Source: Bordetella genomosp. 11
GTDB taxonomy: Bacteria > Pseudomonadota > Gammaproteobacteria > Burkholderiales > Burkholderiaceae_B
Length of the DNA stretch: 64,000 nucleotides
Direction of reading: 5' to 3'
Assembly: GCF_002261215.1 (NCBI RefSeq)
Contig: NZ_NEVS01000001.1
Coordinates: forward strand, 868,001 to 932,000
Below, piece after piece: positions 8,011-17,111 of this stretch (its first letter is position 1; each line of letters opens with the position of its first letter). Under the pieces are notes generated by a model that saw nothing but the letters and a program-made list of their open reading frames with translations, was not told the origin of the DNA and did not search any database. A program made the translations under genes and the position numbers.

Positions 8011-9036
8011 TTGTCCGCCTCGCCCTGGTATCGCGATACTCCCGACGCCGCCGGCATTGCGCCGGAGGTAGCCGAGCGCGCCCTGGAATGGCTGGTCGAA
8101 CTGCAAGGCGATGCCGTGTCCGCGGAAGTGCGGGCGCAATGGGATCGCTGGCGCCGCGCCCACCCGGATCACGAGCGGGCATGGCAACGCATCGAGGCCG
8201 TCAACGGCCGGCTGCGGCCGCTGGCGTCGGCACCGAACGCCGCTATCGCGCGGGCCTCGCTGGCGCCGCCGGCGGCGCCGGGGCGGCGGCGGGCCGTCAA
8301 GACGCTGGCGGCGCTGGCGTTCACCGGCGGTGCCGCGTGGGGCCTTCAGGAATATGCGCCCTGGCGTGTATGGACATCCGACTATCGCACCGCGGTGGGC
8401 GAACGCCGCGCGCTGGTCCTGGCCGACGGCACGCGGCTGGTGCTTAACACCGAAAGCGCCATCGACGTCCGGTACACCGCCGGCGAGCGGCGGATCCGCC
8501 TGATACGCGGGGAGATATTCATCGCCACCGCCGCCGATCCCGCACCGGTCGCGCGGCCCTTTCTGGTCGAAACCGCCGAGGGGACGGCGCAGGCGCTGGG
8601 CACGCAATACACCGCCCGGCGGCGCCACGGCGGCACCGAAATCGCCGTCTTCGCGGGCGCGGTACGCATCCGGCCCGCCGGCGACGGCCGCGCGATCGAC
8701 ATCCCGGCCGGCTACGCCGCCACCTACACGGCCAGCGCCATCGCGCCGCCGCGCCAGGTGGAAGCATCCAGCCTCGCCTGGAAAGACGGCTTCATCGTGG
8801 CGCGCGGCATGCGCCTGGACGACTTCGTCGCCGAATTGGGGCGGTATAGCGCCGAATCGCTGTCCTGCGATCCCGCCATCGCCGCGCTGCGCGTGTCCGG
8901 CTCTTTTCCGCTGCGCGATATCGACGAGGTCCTGCGCACCGTCGGCACGACGGTGGGCGCGCGGCTGGAAATCCGCACGCGGTTCTGGGGGCAGCGCCTG
9001 ACACGGCTGGTGCCGGCCGCGGGGGGAGCCGGATGA
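8011..9036 (+). CDS. FecR-type transmembrane sigma regulator
   Basis: This 341-residue protein has an N-terminal cytoplasmic DUF4880-like segment (ALEWLVELQGD..WRRAHPDHERAW, residues 20-60), a hydrophobic stretch near 95-112 and the FecR core (TAVGERRALVLADGTRLVLNTESAI, IRLIRGEIFIATA, FLVETAEGTAQALGTQYTA). FecR proteins relay the ligand-bound state of the outer-membrane receptor to the sigma factor. The start is uncertain: TTG 8011 comes soon after the sigma stop and gives a normal N-terminus. The order sigma, FecR, receptor is the standard cell-surface signalling cassette. Confidence 0.9.
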   Translation: MSASPWYRDTPDAAGIAPEVAERALEWLVELQGDAVSAEVRAQWDRWRRAHPDHERAWQRIEAVNGRLRPLASAPNAAIARASLAPPAAPGRRRAVKTLAALAFTGGAAWGLQEYAPWRVWTSDYRTAVGERRALVLADGTRLVLNTESAIDVRYTAGERRIRLIRGEIFIATAADPAPVARPFLVETAEGTAQALGTQYTARRRHGGTEIAVFAGAVRIRPAGDGRAIDIPAGYAATYTASAIAPPRQVEASSLAWKDGFIVARGMRLDDFVAELGRYSAESLSCDPAIAALRVSGSFPLRDIDEVLRTVGTTVGARLEIRTRFWGQRLTRLVPAAGGAG

Positions 9037-9064
9037 GCCGTTTTCCTGTTTCGCGGGTCATGGA

Positions 9065-9084
9065 AGTGAGAACGCATCCTCACT
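9065..9084. promoter_or_regulatory. Inverted repeat before the TonB receptor gene
   Basis: AGTGAG and CTCACT form a 6-bp dyad around 8 bases, ending 18 bases before the receptor start. The flanking GGAAGTGAG is reminiscent of the GGAAAT-like -35 element of FecI-type promoters, so this is the best local candidate for a sigma-dependent promoter. The match is loose. Confidence 0.3.
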
Positions 9085-9102
9085 CCAGACAAAAGGCCAC
9101 AC

Positions 9103-11532
9103 ATGCATCAGGTCCGCGGACGCGAGCGTCCCTTCAAATTGCTAACCCGGCGTGCCGCGTTGACGTGCGCGGCCGCGCGTATCGCCCATGGCGCCATCGG
9201 CGCGATGGTTTTTCTTGCCGCGTCGCCCGCGGCGCAGGCACAGGCCGTCCAGGTCCGCGAGTACGACATTCCCGCGGGAACGCTGGAGGACGCGCTGAGC
9301 CGTTTCGGACGCGAGTCGGGGATCATGCTGTCGTTCAGGCCTGAGGTCACGGCAGGCCGGCGCAGCGACGGCCTGAAGGGCGCGTACACCATCCAGGGCG
9401 GCCTGGACGCCCTGTTGGCCAATACGGGCATCCACGCCGGGCGGCAGGGCAACGGCAGCTATGTCCTGAGCCCGCCGGCGAATACCGGCGCGCACGCGGT
9501 GCAACTGCCGACCGTCAGGGTCAGCACGGCAGCCGACAACGGTTTGCCGCCAGTCTATGCGGGCGGGCAGATCGCCACGGGCGGCAGCCTGGGCATCCTG
9601 GGCACGTCCAACGCCATGGACGTGCCTTTCAGCACCACCAACTACACTTCGGAGGCGATCGAGGACCTGCAGGCCAGGACGCTGGCCGACGTCGTGCAGA
9701 ACGAATCGTCGGTGCGCATGCTGACCGCCAGCAACGGCTTCGGCGAAGACTTCCAGATCCGCGGCTTCACCGTGGCCAGTAACGATGTGGGCTTGAACGG
9801 CCTGTACGGCCTGGCGTCGGCCAGCCGCATGCCGGTGGCGATCATGGAGCGCGTGGAAGTCCTGAAGGGGCCGGGCACCTTGATGAACGGCATCAGCCCG
9901 AACGGCAGCATCGGCGGCGGCATCAATATCGTCACCAAGCGCGCCGGCGACGATCCGCTGACCCGCTTGACCACCACCTATCAAAGCAAGGGGCAACTGG
10001 GCGGCCAGTTCGACGTTGGCCGCCGCTTCGGCGAGGACAATGCCTGGGGCATCCGGGTGAACGGGGTCTATCGCGACGGCGCGACGCCCATCGACAACGG
10101 CAACCAGCAGCAAACCGTGGGCGCCATCGGCCTGGATTACCGCGGGACCAGGCTGCGCTGGTCGCTGGATGCCTACGACCAGCGCGAGGATACCGATAAC
10201 TTCCGGCCGCAGGTCGGATTCCAGTCGTCCGTCACGTCCTTGCCGGACCCGCCGTCCGGGCATCGCAACTTCTATCCCGGCACCAGGTTGAAGCTGCAGG
10301 ATTCCACTATCGCCACCCGCATGGAGTACGACGTGACGGATCGCGTCACCGTCTATGGCGCCGTCGGCTACCGCTACGGGTCGGCGGACCAGACCTTTCC
10401 CTCGGGGCCGGTGGACCAGCAAGGCAACTTCACGGTCACCAATGCCTACTACGATTCGTACAGCAAGACCACGACCGGCGACGTCGGCGTGCGGGTGCGG
10501 CTGGATACCTGGGGCATCGGCCATACCCTGACCTTGGGCGCCACGCGGCTGGACCAGGAAGCGGGCAATGCCTACGTGACCTCGGCGACCCGGGCCGCTT
10601 CGAACATTTACCATCCGGCGCCGCTGCCGCCGGTGACGGGCGACCGGCAATCGCCGGCCAAGGCATCGGAAACCGCGCTGACCAGCGTGGCACTGACCGA
10701 TACGCTGTCGTTCGCGGACGGGCGGCTGTTGATCACGGCCGGTGTGCGCGAGCAGCGCGTGGTACTGGACAACTATTCCACCGCCACGGGCGCGCGGACC
10801 TCTTCCTATGACGAGAGCGCGGTCTCGCCGCTGGCGGGCATCGTCTTCAAGCCGCTGTCCAATGTGTCCGTGTACGGGAACTTCACCTCGGGACTGACGC
10901 GCGGCGGCATCGCGCCCGCCACGGCCGCCAACGCGGGCCAGGTGTTCGCGCCCTACAAGTCCAAGCAGTACGAGGCCGGCGTCAAGGTCGACTGGGGTAG
11001 CGTGATCACCACCGCATCGGTGTTCCAGATCGACCGCCCCAACGCGATGACCGACCCCGATACCAACATCTACAGTTTCGACGGCGAGCAACGCAACCGC
11101 GGGCTGGAACTGTCGGCCTATGGCGAGATGACGCGCGGGCTGCGCGTGATGGCCAGCACGACTTTCTACGATGCGACGCTGCAGCGCACCGCCGGCGGTG
11201 TGAACGACGGCAACGACGCCAATGGCGTGCCCGGCAACACCTTCAACCTGGGCGTCGATTGGGATACGCCGTGGATCCGCGGCCTGAGCCTGAATGCCCG
11301 CGTCATCCATACCGCGTCGACGTACTTCAACGCGGCCAACACCATCAAGGTGCCTGCCTGGACGCGCTACGACATCGGCGCGCGCTACGTGACCGACGTC
11401 ATGGGCAAATCGGTGGTGTTCCGCGCCAACATCGAGAACCTGTTCAACAAGGACTACTGGCTGGTCAGCGGTACCTATGCGACGGTCGCCGCGCCGCGCA
11501 CCCTGCTGCTGTCGGCGCAGATCGATTTCTAA
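9103..11532 (+). CDS. TonB-dependent siderophore receptor with STN signalling domain
   Basis: This 809-residue outer-membrane receptor has a long basic N-terminus with a signal peptide, then an STN domain (about residues 50-120: YDIPAGTLEDALSRFGRESG, LLANTGIHAG), the plug (MERVEVLKGPGTLMNGISPN near 246-266) and a 22-strand-type barrel ending in an aromatic residue (SAQIDF). The STN domain is the part that signals to FecR, matching the sigma/FecR genes upstream. FhuE/FoxA-type ferri-siderophore receptors have this build; the ligand cannot be told. AAAAGG lies about 7 bases before ATG 9103. The next gene starts 20 bases downstream, so uptake and membrane-reduction genes are likely cotranscribed. 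Confidence 0.93.
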   Translation: MHQVRGRERPFKLLTRRAALTCAAARIAHGAIGAMVFLAASPAAQAQAVQVREYDIPAGTLEDALSRFGRESGIMLSFRPEVTAGRRSDGLKGAYTIQGGLDALLANTGIHAGRQGNGSYVLSPPANTGAHAVQLPTVRVSTAADNGLPPVYAGGQIATGGSLGILGTSNAMDVPFSTTNYTSEAIEDLQARTLADVVQNESSVRMLTASNGFGEDFQIRGFTVASNDVGLNGLYGLASASRMPVAIMERVEVLKGPGTLMNGISPNGSIGGGINIVTKRAGDDPLTRLTTTYQSKGQLGGQFDVGRRFGEDNAWGIRVNGVYRDGATPIDNGNQQQTVGAIGLDYRGTRLRWSLDAYDQREDTDNFRPQVGFQSSVTSLPDPPSGHRNFYPGTRLKLQDSTIATRMEYDVTDRVTVYGAVGYRYGSADQTFPSGPVDQQGNFTVTNAYYDSYSKTTTGDVGVRVRLDTWGIGHTLTLGATRLDQEAGNAYVTSATRAASNIYHPAPLPPVTGDRQSPAKASETALTSVALTDTLSFADGRLLITAGVREQRVVLDNYSTATGARTSSYDESAVSPLAGIVFKPLSNVSVYGNFTSGLTRGGIAPATAANAGQVFAPYKSKQYEAGVKVDWGSVITTASVFQIDRPNAMTDPDTNIYSFDGEQRNRGLELSAYGEMTRGLRVMASTTFYDATLQRTAGGVNDGNDANGVPGNTFNLGVDWDTPWIRGLSLNARVIHTASTYFNAANTIKVPAWTRYDIGARYVTDVMGKSVVFRANIENLFNKDYWLVSGTYATVAAPRTLLLSAQIDF

Positions 11533-11552
11533 CGAATGAAAGGGAGGCAGCC

Positions 11553-13322
11553 ATGGTCCGGATCGGACGCGTCGGACCGCTCGTGATACGCATCTTCGCC
11601 GCCGTGGCCGGCGGCTATGCCCTGGCCGCGCTGGCCAGCGTGGCGGCGCTGGCGCTGCCGATCAGCCGGCCGCAGGCGGTGCTGACCGGCATGCTGGCCA
11701 GCTTTGCCGTGTATGCGGGCGCGGTGATATGGGTGTTCGCCACGCATACGGGGCGGGGCATCCGCCAGTCCATGTCAGACCTGCATACCTGGGCCGGCCT
11801 GCTGGCAGGGTGGGTGCTGTACGCCATGTTCCTGACCGGCACGGTCAGCTATTTCAAGGACGAGATATCGCAGTGGATGCGGCCCGAGCTGTCGGAGCTG
11901 GCGCATCGGCCGGACGCGGCCGAGGTGGCGCAGCGCATCGCCGATGAGCTGGGCACCGTTGCCTCCGGCAGCACGCAGTGGAGCATGCAGCTGCCCACGG
12001 AACGCGGCAACGCCGTCGACGTATTCTGGCGCCTGCCGCAACAGGAGCCGGGCCGGCGCGCATTCCAGTCGGCCACCTTCGACCCTGCCACCGGACATCG
12101 CGTTGCCGCACGCGGCACGCTGGGCGGCGAGTTTTTCTACCGTTTCCACTTCCAGTTCCACTACATGCCGGCGCTGTGGGGCCGCTGGGTGGCGGGCCTG
12201 TGCGCGATGTTCATGCTGGTGGCCATTGTCAGCGGCGTGATCACGCACAAGAAGATCTTCGTCGATTTCTTCACCTTCAGAGGGGGCAAGGGCCAGCGAT
12301 CGTGGCTGGACGCCCACAACGCGCTGTCGGTATTCGGCCTGCCTTTCCATTTGATGATCACCTATACCGGCCTGGTGACGCTGATGGCCATGTACATGCC
12401 ATGGGGCCAGGACCTTGCATTGCAGACACCGGCACAGCGCCAGGAGCTGCGGTCCCAGATCAGCGCCTTCATACAGCCGGGCCAGCCCAGCGGGCAGAAG
12501 GCCGCGCTGGCGCCGCTGGGGCCGATGGTGCGCCAGGCGCAGGCGCGCTGGGGCCAGGACAACGTCGGCCGGGTCACCGTCACCTTGCCGGGCGACGCGG
12601 CCGCGCGCGTTGCCGTCACGCGCGGCGAATCCGGCCGTGTGTCCACCAGCCCGCAATATCTGCTGTTCGAGGGCGCCACGGGGAAACTGCTGGAAGCCCG
12701 GGATAGCGTGGGCGCCGCGGCCGAGGTACGGGGTGTGATGTTCGCCTTGCACAGGGGACGCTTCGGCGATCTGCAGATGCGCTGGCTCTATTTCATCGTC
12801 AGCCTGGCCGGTACGGCGATGGTGGGCACCGGGCTGGTCATGTGGACCGTCAAGCGCCGCCAGAAACTGGCCGATCCGCTGCGGCCTTATTTCGGCTTTG
12901 CTTTGGTGGAGCGCCTGAATATCGCCGCCATTGCCGGCCTGTCGGTGGCGATGGCGGCTTTCCTATGGGGCAACCGGCTGCTACCGATGGCGTTGACAGC
13001 CCGCGCCGGCACGGAGATCGATGTGTTCTTCCTGGCCTGGGCGGCGACGCTGCTGTACTCCCTGGCACGGCCGGCCCGGCGGGCATGGATCGAGCTGTTG
13101 TGGCTGGCGGCCGGCCTGTTGGCGCTACTGCCCGTGCTGAACGCGTTGACCACGCAACGGCCGCTGTGGCATAGCGTGGCGGCGGGGGATTGGGTCTACG
13201 CGGGGTTCGACCTGGTGATGTGGGTGTTCGCGATCCTGCATGCGGCGCTGGCATGGCGGACCATGCGCAAGAAGGACTCTGTGCCGGGCAATCGCCCGCC
13301 GCGCCGCGAGGCCGGGCGATGA
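11553..13322 (+). CDS. DUF3649-PepSY transmembrane fusion protein, iron-uptake associated
   Basis: This 589-residue inner-membrane protein joins two units usually encoded apart. Residues 1-66 look like a DUF3649 iron-uptake accessory protein (AAVAGGYALAALASVAALAL, then AVIWVFATHTG). From about residue 73 a PepSY-associated transmembrane protein begins with its usual start pattern MSDLHTWAGLLAGWVLYAMFLTGT; it has several helices and large periplasmic parts. PepSY-TM proteins next to siderophore receptors (PiuB/FoxB-like) are linked to siderophore-iron release or reduction. AGGGAGG lies just before ATG 11553. The stop overlaps the DUF3325 start by 4 bases. Confidence 0.88.
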   Translation: MVRIGRVGPLVIRIFAAVAGGYALAALASVAALALPISRPQAVLTGMLASFAVYAGAVIWVFATHTGRGIRQSMSDLHTWAGLLAGWVLYAMFLTGTVSYFKDEISQWMRPELSELAHRPDAAEVAQRIADELGTVASGSTQWSMQLPTERGNAVDVFWRLPQQEPGRRAFQSATFDPATGHRVAARGTLGGEFFYRFHFQFHYMPALWGRWVAGLCAMFMLVAIVSGVITHKKIFVDFFTFRGGKGQRSWLDAHNALSVFGLPFHLMITYTGLVTLMAMYMPWGQDLALQTPAQRQELRSQISAFIQPGQPSGQKAALAPLGPMVRQAQARWGQDNVGRVTVTLPGDAAARVAVTRGESGRVSTSPQYLLFEGATGKLLEARDSVGAAAEVRGVMFALHRGRFGDLQMRWLYFIVSLAGTAMVGTGLVMWTVKRRQKLADPLRPYFGFALVERLNIAAIAGLSVAMAAFLWGNRLLPMALTARAGTEIDVFFLAWAATLLYSLARPARRAWIELLWLAAGLLALLPVLNALTTQRPLWHSVAAGDWVYAGFDLVMWVFAILHAALAWRTMRKKDSVPGNRPPRREAGR

Positions 13323-13618
13323 TCCATCTGTTGGTCCTGATGTGCTGCACCGCGGGCTTCACCGCGTTGGCGCTGGCGACGGAACGGCAGCAGGAAGCGG
13401 TGTTCGGCCGGCACTTGCCGGCGCGCGGCACGCGGGCCTTGCGCATGGCGGGATGGGGCGTGCTTGCCCTGGCATTGGGAATCGTCGTCGCCGGGCAGGG
13501 CTGGGGGTTGGGTCTGGTCAGCTATAGCGGCCACACCAGCGTGGCGGCCGGGCTGGTGTACCTGGGCTTGGCTGCGCGCGCCCGCCGGGGGAAAGACGTT
13601 CTTCCTGGTTCCAGGTAG
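13319..13618 (+). CDS. DUF3325 membrane protein, iron-uptake associated
   Basis: This 99-residue protein has about three hydrophobic segments and the DUF3325 pattern MIHLLVLMCCTAGFTALALA, with ERQQEAVFGR after the first helix. DUF3325 proteins nearly always follow PepSY-TM genes in iron-regulated operons; their biochemical role is unknown. The ATG sits in the stop codon of the preceding fusion gene (ATGA), so it is translationally coupled to it. Confidence 0.88.
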   Translation: MIHLLVLMCCTAGFTALALATERQQEAVFGRHLPARGTRALRMAGWGVLALALGIVVAGQGWGLGLVSYSGHTSVAAGLVYLGLAARARRGKDVLPGSR

Positions 13619-13782
13619 GGCGGCGTCCTTCCGTCGGCCGTCATGGCGACGACCGATGCGTGGTTCGCCCGGGTGCGCGGGAAATGTCCGCCGAGGCTGA
13701 CATTTCTCAAATGGAGTCTTCCAGGAACGGGGTATAGCGACATTGAGTGCCGCAATGGCCCGCATCGCATCGGAGGACCTCC

Positions 13783-15117
13783 GTGAAGCGCATCAAAATC
13801 TTTTACCTGGCCATCCTGCTGGTGTTGGTAGGGTTATGGCTGGCGGCCGACACGCTGGTGCCCACGCCGTTTACATACTTTTCGTTCCGCGCGGCTTTCA
13901 TACAGTTCAGTGGAGTGCTCGGCATTGGCGCCATGAGCATCGCCATGATGCTGGCACTGCGGCCCAAATGGCTGGAGCCGCGCCTGAACGGGCTGGACAA
14001 GATCTATCGCCTGCACAAGTGGCTGGGCATCAGCGCGCTGGTGGTATCCATCCTGCACTGGTGGTGGGCCACGGGAACCAAGTGGATGGTGGGCTGGGGG
14101 TGGCTGGAAAGACCTGCACGCGGTCCGCGGCCGGTGGTAACGCACGGCGCGATTGAAGGATGGTCGCGCACCCAGCGTGGACTGGCTGAATCCCTGGGGG
14201 AATGGGCGTTCTACGTCGCCGTCGTCCTGATCGCGCTGGCACTGGTCAAGCGGTTCCCTTACCACCTGTTCGCCAAGACCCACAAATGGCTGGCGGCCGT
14301 CTATCTTGTCCTGGTTTACCACACGGTCGTGCTCGTCAAGGCGGACTATTGGACACAGCCGGTCGGGTGGGTGCTGGCGGCATTGTTGGTGGGCGGCTGC
14401 GCGGCGGCACTGCTGGCCCTGGCCGGCAGGATAGGCGCCAACCGCCAGGTCGCAGGCACTATTGTCGGGCTGATCGAATATCCGGCGCTGCGCGTGCTGG
14501 AAACCACCGTCATGTTGCAGAACGGCTGGCGTGGCCACGTCGCGGGCCAGTTCGCCTTCGTCACTTCGGACAAGCGCGAAGGCGCCCACCCTTACACCAT
14601 CGCTTCTGCCTGGAACCCCAGCGACCGCAAGCTCGTCTTTATCACCAAGGCGCTCGGCGACTATACCGGCCAGTTGCGGCATCGGCTCCGTGTCGGCATG
14701 TCCGTAACGGTGGAAGGCCCTTACGGCTGTTTCGATTTCGACGATGCGCAGCCGCGCCAGATCTGGGTAGGCGCCGGCATCGGCATTACGCCCTTTGTCG
14801 CCCGGCTAAAGCAACGGGCCGCCGTGCCGGACTCGAAAACGATCGATCTGTTCCACACGACCGCGGATTTCGAGCAGGCGGCGATCGACCGCCTTGCCTC
14901 CGACGCCGCCGCCGCTGGTGTCCACCTGCACCTGCTGGTGGATGGGAAGGACGGACGCCTGAATGGCGAGCGAATCCGGAACAGTGTCCCAGAATGGCGG
15001 ACCGCCAGCTTCTGGTTCTGCGGCCCGCCGGCGTTCGGCAAGGCGTTGCGCCAGGATTTCATTGCCCATGGTCTGCCGGCCGAACGGTTTCACCAGGAGC
15101 TCTTTCAAATGCGTTGA
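13783..15117 (+). CDS. Ferric-reductase-like transmembrane flavoprotein
   Basis: This 444-residue protein has an N-terminal membrane half with about six helices and haem-ligand-like histidines (LHKWLGISALVVSILHWWWATG, KTHKWLAAVYLVLVYHTVVL). The cytoplasmic half has an FAD-binding domain (HPYTIASAWNP near 270) and an NAD(P)-binding domain (IWVGAGIGITPFVARL near 325, FWFCGPPAFGKAL near 415). It would move electrons from NAD(P)H through FAD and haem across the membrane to a ferric compound. I choose GTG 13783 because GGAGG lies close before it. It follows the iron operon after a 164-base gap and may have its own promoter. Confidence 0.88.
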   Translation: MKRIKIFYLAILLVLVGLWLAADTLVPTPFTYFSFRAAFIQFSGVLGIGAMSIAMMLALRPKWLEPRLNGLDKIYRLHKWLGISALVVSILHWWWATGTKWMVGWGWLERPARGPRPVVTHGAIEGWSRTQRGLAESLGEWAFYVAVVLIALALVKRFPYHLFAKTHKWLAAVYLVLVYHTVVLVKADYWTQPVGWVLAALLVGGCAAALLALAGRIGANRQVAGTIVGLIEYPALRVLETTVMLQNGWRGHVAGQFAFVTSDKREGAHPYTIASAWNPSDRKLVFITKALGDYTGQLRHRLRVGMSVTVEGPYGCFDFDDAQPRQIWVGAGIGITPFVARLKQRAAVPDSKTIDLFHTTADFEQAAIDRLASDAAAAGVHLHLLVDGKDGRLNGERIRNSVPEWRTASFWFCGPPAFGKALRQDFIAHGLPAERFHQELFQMR

Positions 15118-15208
15118 GGGCAATCCGGCGGCCCGGACGACGATGAGGGTACCAAATGACACATTCATACTGTATGCTTCGGAATCTTTCCTAATTGGGC
15201 TACCCACC

Positions 15209-15409
15209 ATGGACAGTTCCTCGATCGAAGCCACCGTTGGCGCCGCCGTCGGCCTGCAGCAGGCCAACGCGATGCAGGAAGCGCAGAACGTGTTGCTGCG
15301 CAAGACCCTGGACAGCCAGTCGCAGACCATCCTTAGCCTGATCGGTTCGGTGGCGCCCCAGCTGTCGAGCTACGGCATGGTGGGCACGCAGCTGCACGTC
15401 ACCGCGTAA
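15209..15409 (+). CDS. YjfB-family putative motility peptide
   Basis: This 66-residue protein (MDSSSIEATVGAAVGLQQAN, then QEAQNVLLRKTLDSQSQTILSLIGS) matches the small YjfB/putative motility family, whose members start with a short amphipathic helix and have a Q-rich middle. The function is unknown; relatives sit near flagellar genes, but there are none here. It has its own upstream region of about 90 bases. It runs toward the MmgE/PrpD gene on the other strand; the hairpin between them ends transcription from that side. Confidence 0.75.
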   Translation: MDSSSIEATVGAAVGLQQANAMQEAQNVLLRKTLDSQSQTILSLIGSVAPQLSSYGMVGTQLHVTA

Positions 15410-15424
15410 AGCCCAGAAAAAACC

Positions 15425-15452
15425 GGGGCCCGGCATGCGCATGCCGGGCCCC
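15425..15452 (-). terminator. Rho-independent terminator for the MmgE/PrpD gene
   Basis: The 28 bases form an exact palindrome (arms GGGGCCCGGCATGC), so the RNA can fold a very stable GC-rich hairpin. Read on the minus strand it begins 18 bases past the MmgE/PrpD stop and is followed within 2 bases by a run of six T. On the plus strand the A-run precedes the hairpin, so it would not be a canonical terminator for the YjfB-like gene. Confidence 0.8.
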
Positions 15453-15469
15453 GTGTCGTCTGGCGGCGC

Positions 15470-16882
15470 TTAGCGCTTGACCGTCAGCGCGTCGACCAGC
15501 GTGCCGATGTCGTCGAGGTTTTCGATATTCATCATGGTGTCGACCACGCGGTCGACCTGCTGCCGCGCGATGCGGCGCGACGCCAGTTTGACGAACTTCT
15601 CGATGACATCGTCGGCCGACGCAAAGGAATGCTCGCTGCCGCGCGGCGCCTCGACGGTTTCTTCCATCCGCGTGCCGTCCTTCAGCTTGAGCTTCACATT
15701 GACCATGTGGCGATAGACCGCGCCCCGCGCGGTAATGGCGGGGTCTTCGACCACCTTTACCTTCTGGGAAACGCGGATGCGGTCCGGGTTGGTGACGTCC
15801 GCTTCCGTGAACTGATCGACGAAAACGTCGCCGTCCAGCAGCAGCGTGGCCACGCAGTAAGGCAGGTTCAATTGCGCGGAGGTCAGGCCCTGCGGCACAT
15901 ACTTCCAGCCGACATGGTCGACGGTCACGCGCGATCCTTCCACGACGATTTCCTCGACGTCGTCGGCGCCGAAGGGCTTGCGCGCGCGCATGGTGCGCAG
16001 CGCATCCAGCGTCGTATGGTTGCTGCCCACGCAGGAATAGAACTTCAGCGCGATGCGCATGACCTCGAACTGCGTGCCCAGGCCGGCGGTCAGCTTGGTC
16101 AGGTCGAAGCGGTCCGTGGAGCGCGACAGGGTGCTGCAAAAGCCGCCGTAGGGGTTCTCGAATACGTCGACGATGCCGGTAAAGCCGCGCGCGGCCAGCA
16201 GGGCGCCATACAGGCCGCTTTGCGAAGCGCGGCCGGCGTGCATGCGCTTGACCATGGCGCCGAACTGCGCGGCCATCAGGCCCGACGACTGCGTGCCGGC
16301 GATGCCCAGCGCGTGGACCGCCTGTTCGGCGGACAGGCCGAGCGCGGCCGCCGCGCCGGCCGCGGCGGAGAACACGCCGACCGTCGCGCCGGAATGCCAG
16401 CCTTGCGCGATATGTTCCGGGCCCATGCACATGCCCACGCGCGGACCGATTTCATAACCGGCCACGCAGGCCCGCAGGAAATCACGGCCGCTCATTCCGG
16501 GGCGGCTGCCTGCCGCCGCCAGCACCGCCGGCAGCGTGACCGCGCCGACGTGCAGCACGCCCACGCGATGCACGTCGTCGATTTCGAAACCCTGCACCAG
16601 CGTGCCGTTGACCAGCGCCGCATGCGGCGACGACAGGCGCTTGTCGGTGCCCCAGACCGGCGTGGTGGTGGTGTGGTCTTCCGCCAAAAGCGTTTCCAGC
16701 AGAATCTTGCTCCAGGGCAGCTCGGCGCCGAAGATCGCGCAGCCAAAGGAGTCCAGGATCAGCAACTTGATGCGTTCCCGTACGTGGTCCGGGATGTCCT
16801 CGTACTTCAACGTGGCGATGAACTCCGCGATGCCTCGCGTATAGGGATTCTGGACTTCGTCGGTGGCTGGCGCGTGGCCCAT
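15470..16882 (-). CDS. MmgE/PrpD family protein
   Basis: This 470-residue protein belongs to the MmgE/PrpD superfamily, which includes 2-methylcitrate dehydratase and cis-aconitate decarboxylase. Typical stretches are LLILDSFGCAIFGAELPW near 50, ALVNGTLVQGFEIDDVH near 100, and KRMHAGRASQSGLYGALLAARGFTG near 220. The fold and family are clear, but these proteins act on varied small organic acids, so the substrate is unknown. ATG 16882 has GGAG about 8 bases upstream; a longer open frame reaches 17236 but is not family-like. It is divergent from a LysR gene, a common control arrangement. Confidence 0.88.
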   Translation of the reverse strand: MGHAPATDEVQNPYTRGIAEFIATLKYEDIPDHVRERIKLLILDSFGCAIFGAELPWSKILLETLLAEDHTTTTPVWGTDKRLSSPHAALVNGTLVQGFEIDDVHRVGVLHVGAVTLPAVLAAAGSRPGMSGRDFLRACVAGYEIGPRVGMCMGPEHIAQGWHSGATVGVFSAAAGAAAALGLSAEQAVHALGIAGTQSSGLMAAQFGAMVKRMHAGRASQSGLYGALLAARGFTGIVDVFENPYGGFCSTLSRSTDRFDLTKLTAGLGTQFEVMRIALKFYSCVGSNHTTLDALRTMRARKPFGADDVEEIVVEGSRVTVDHVGWKYVPQGLTSAQLNLPYCVATLLLDGDVFVDQFTEADVTNPDRIRVSQKVKVVEDPAITARGAVYRHMVNVKLKLKDGTRMEETVEAPRGSEHSFASADDVIEKFVKLASRRIARQQVDRVVDTMMNIENLDDIGTLVDALTVKR

Positions 16883-17111
16883 GGCTGTCTCCGGGATAGG
16901 CTGCCTGAGTAATCTGGCGATTGGCGTTGATCCGGCAAGTATCAGGCGGGCGCGGGCGCATTGTGAATTGCCTATTGCACCGTTATTATTGCGTGAAGTG
17001 GAATAATTCGTGGCGCGGCGTTGTCCGGTCTTTTTTTGCCTTACGCCGCATGCCGCCCCAGGCGCCGGGGCCATGCCCTGCCATCTGCCGACGCTGTCCT
17101 CCCATGCCCTT

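Noticed and set aside
9142..11310. 722-codon open frame on the minus strand under the TonB receptor gene
   Set aside because: It lies wholly antisense to a receptor with intact domains, has low-complexity Ala/Arg/Gly/His composition and no recognisable motif. Long antisense frames are common in high-GC DNA.
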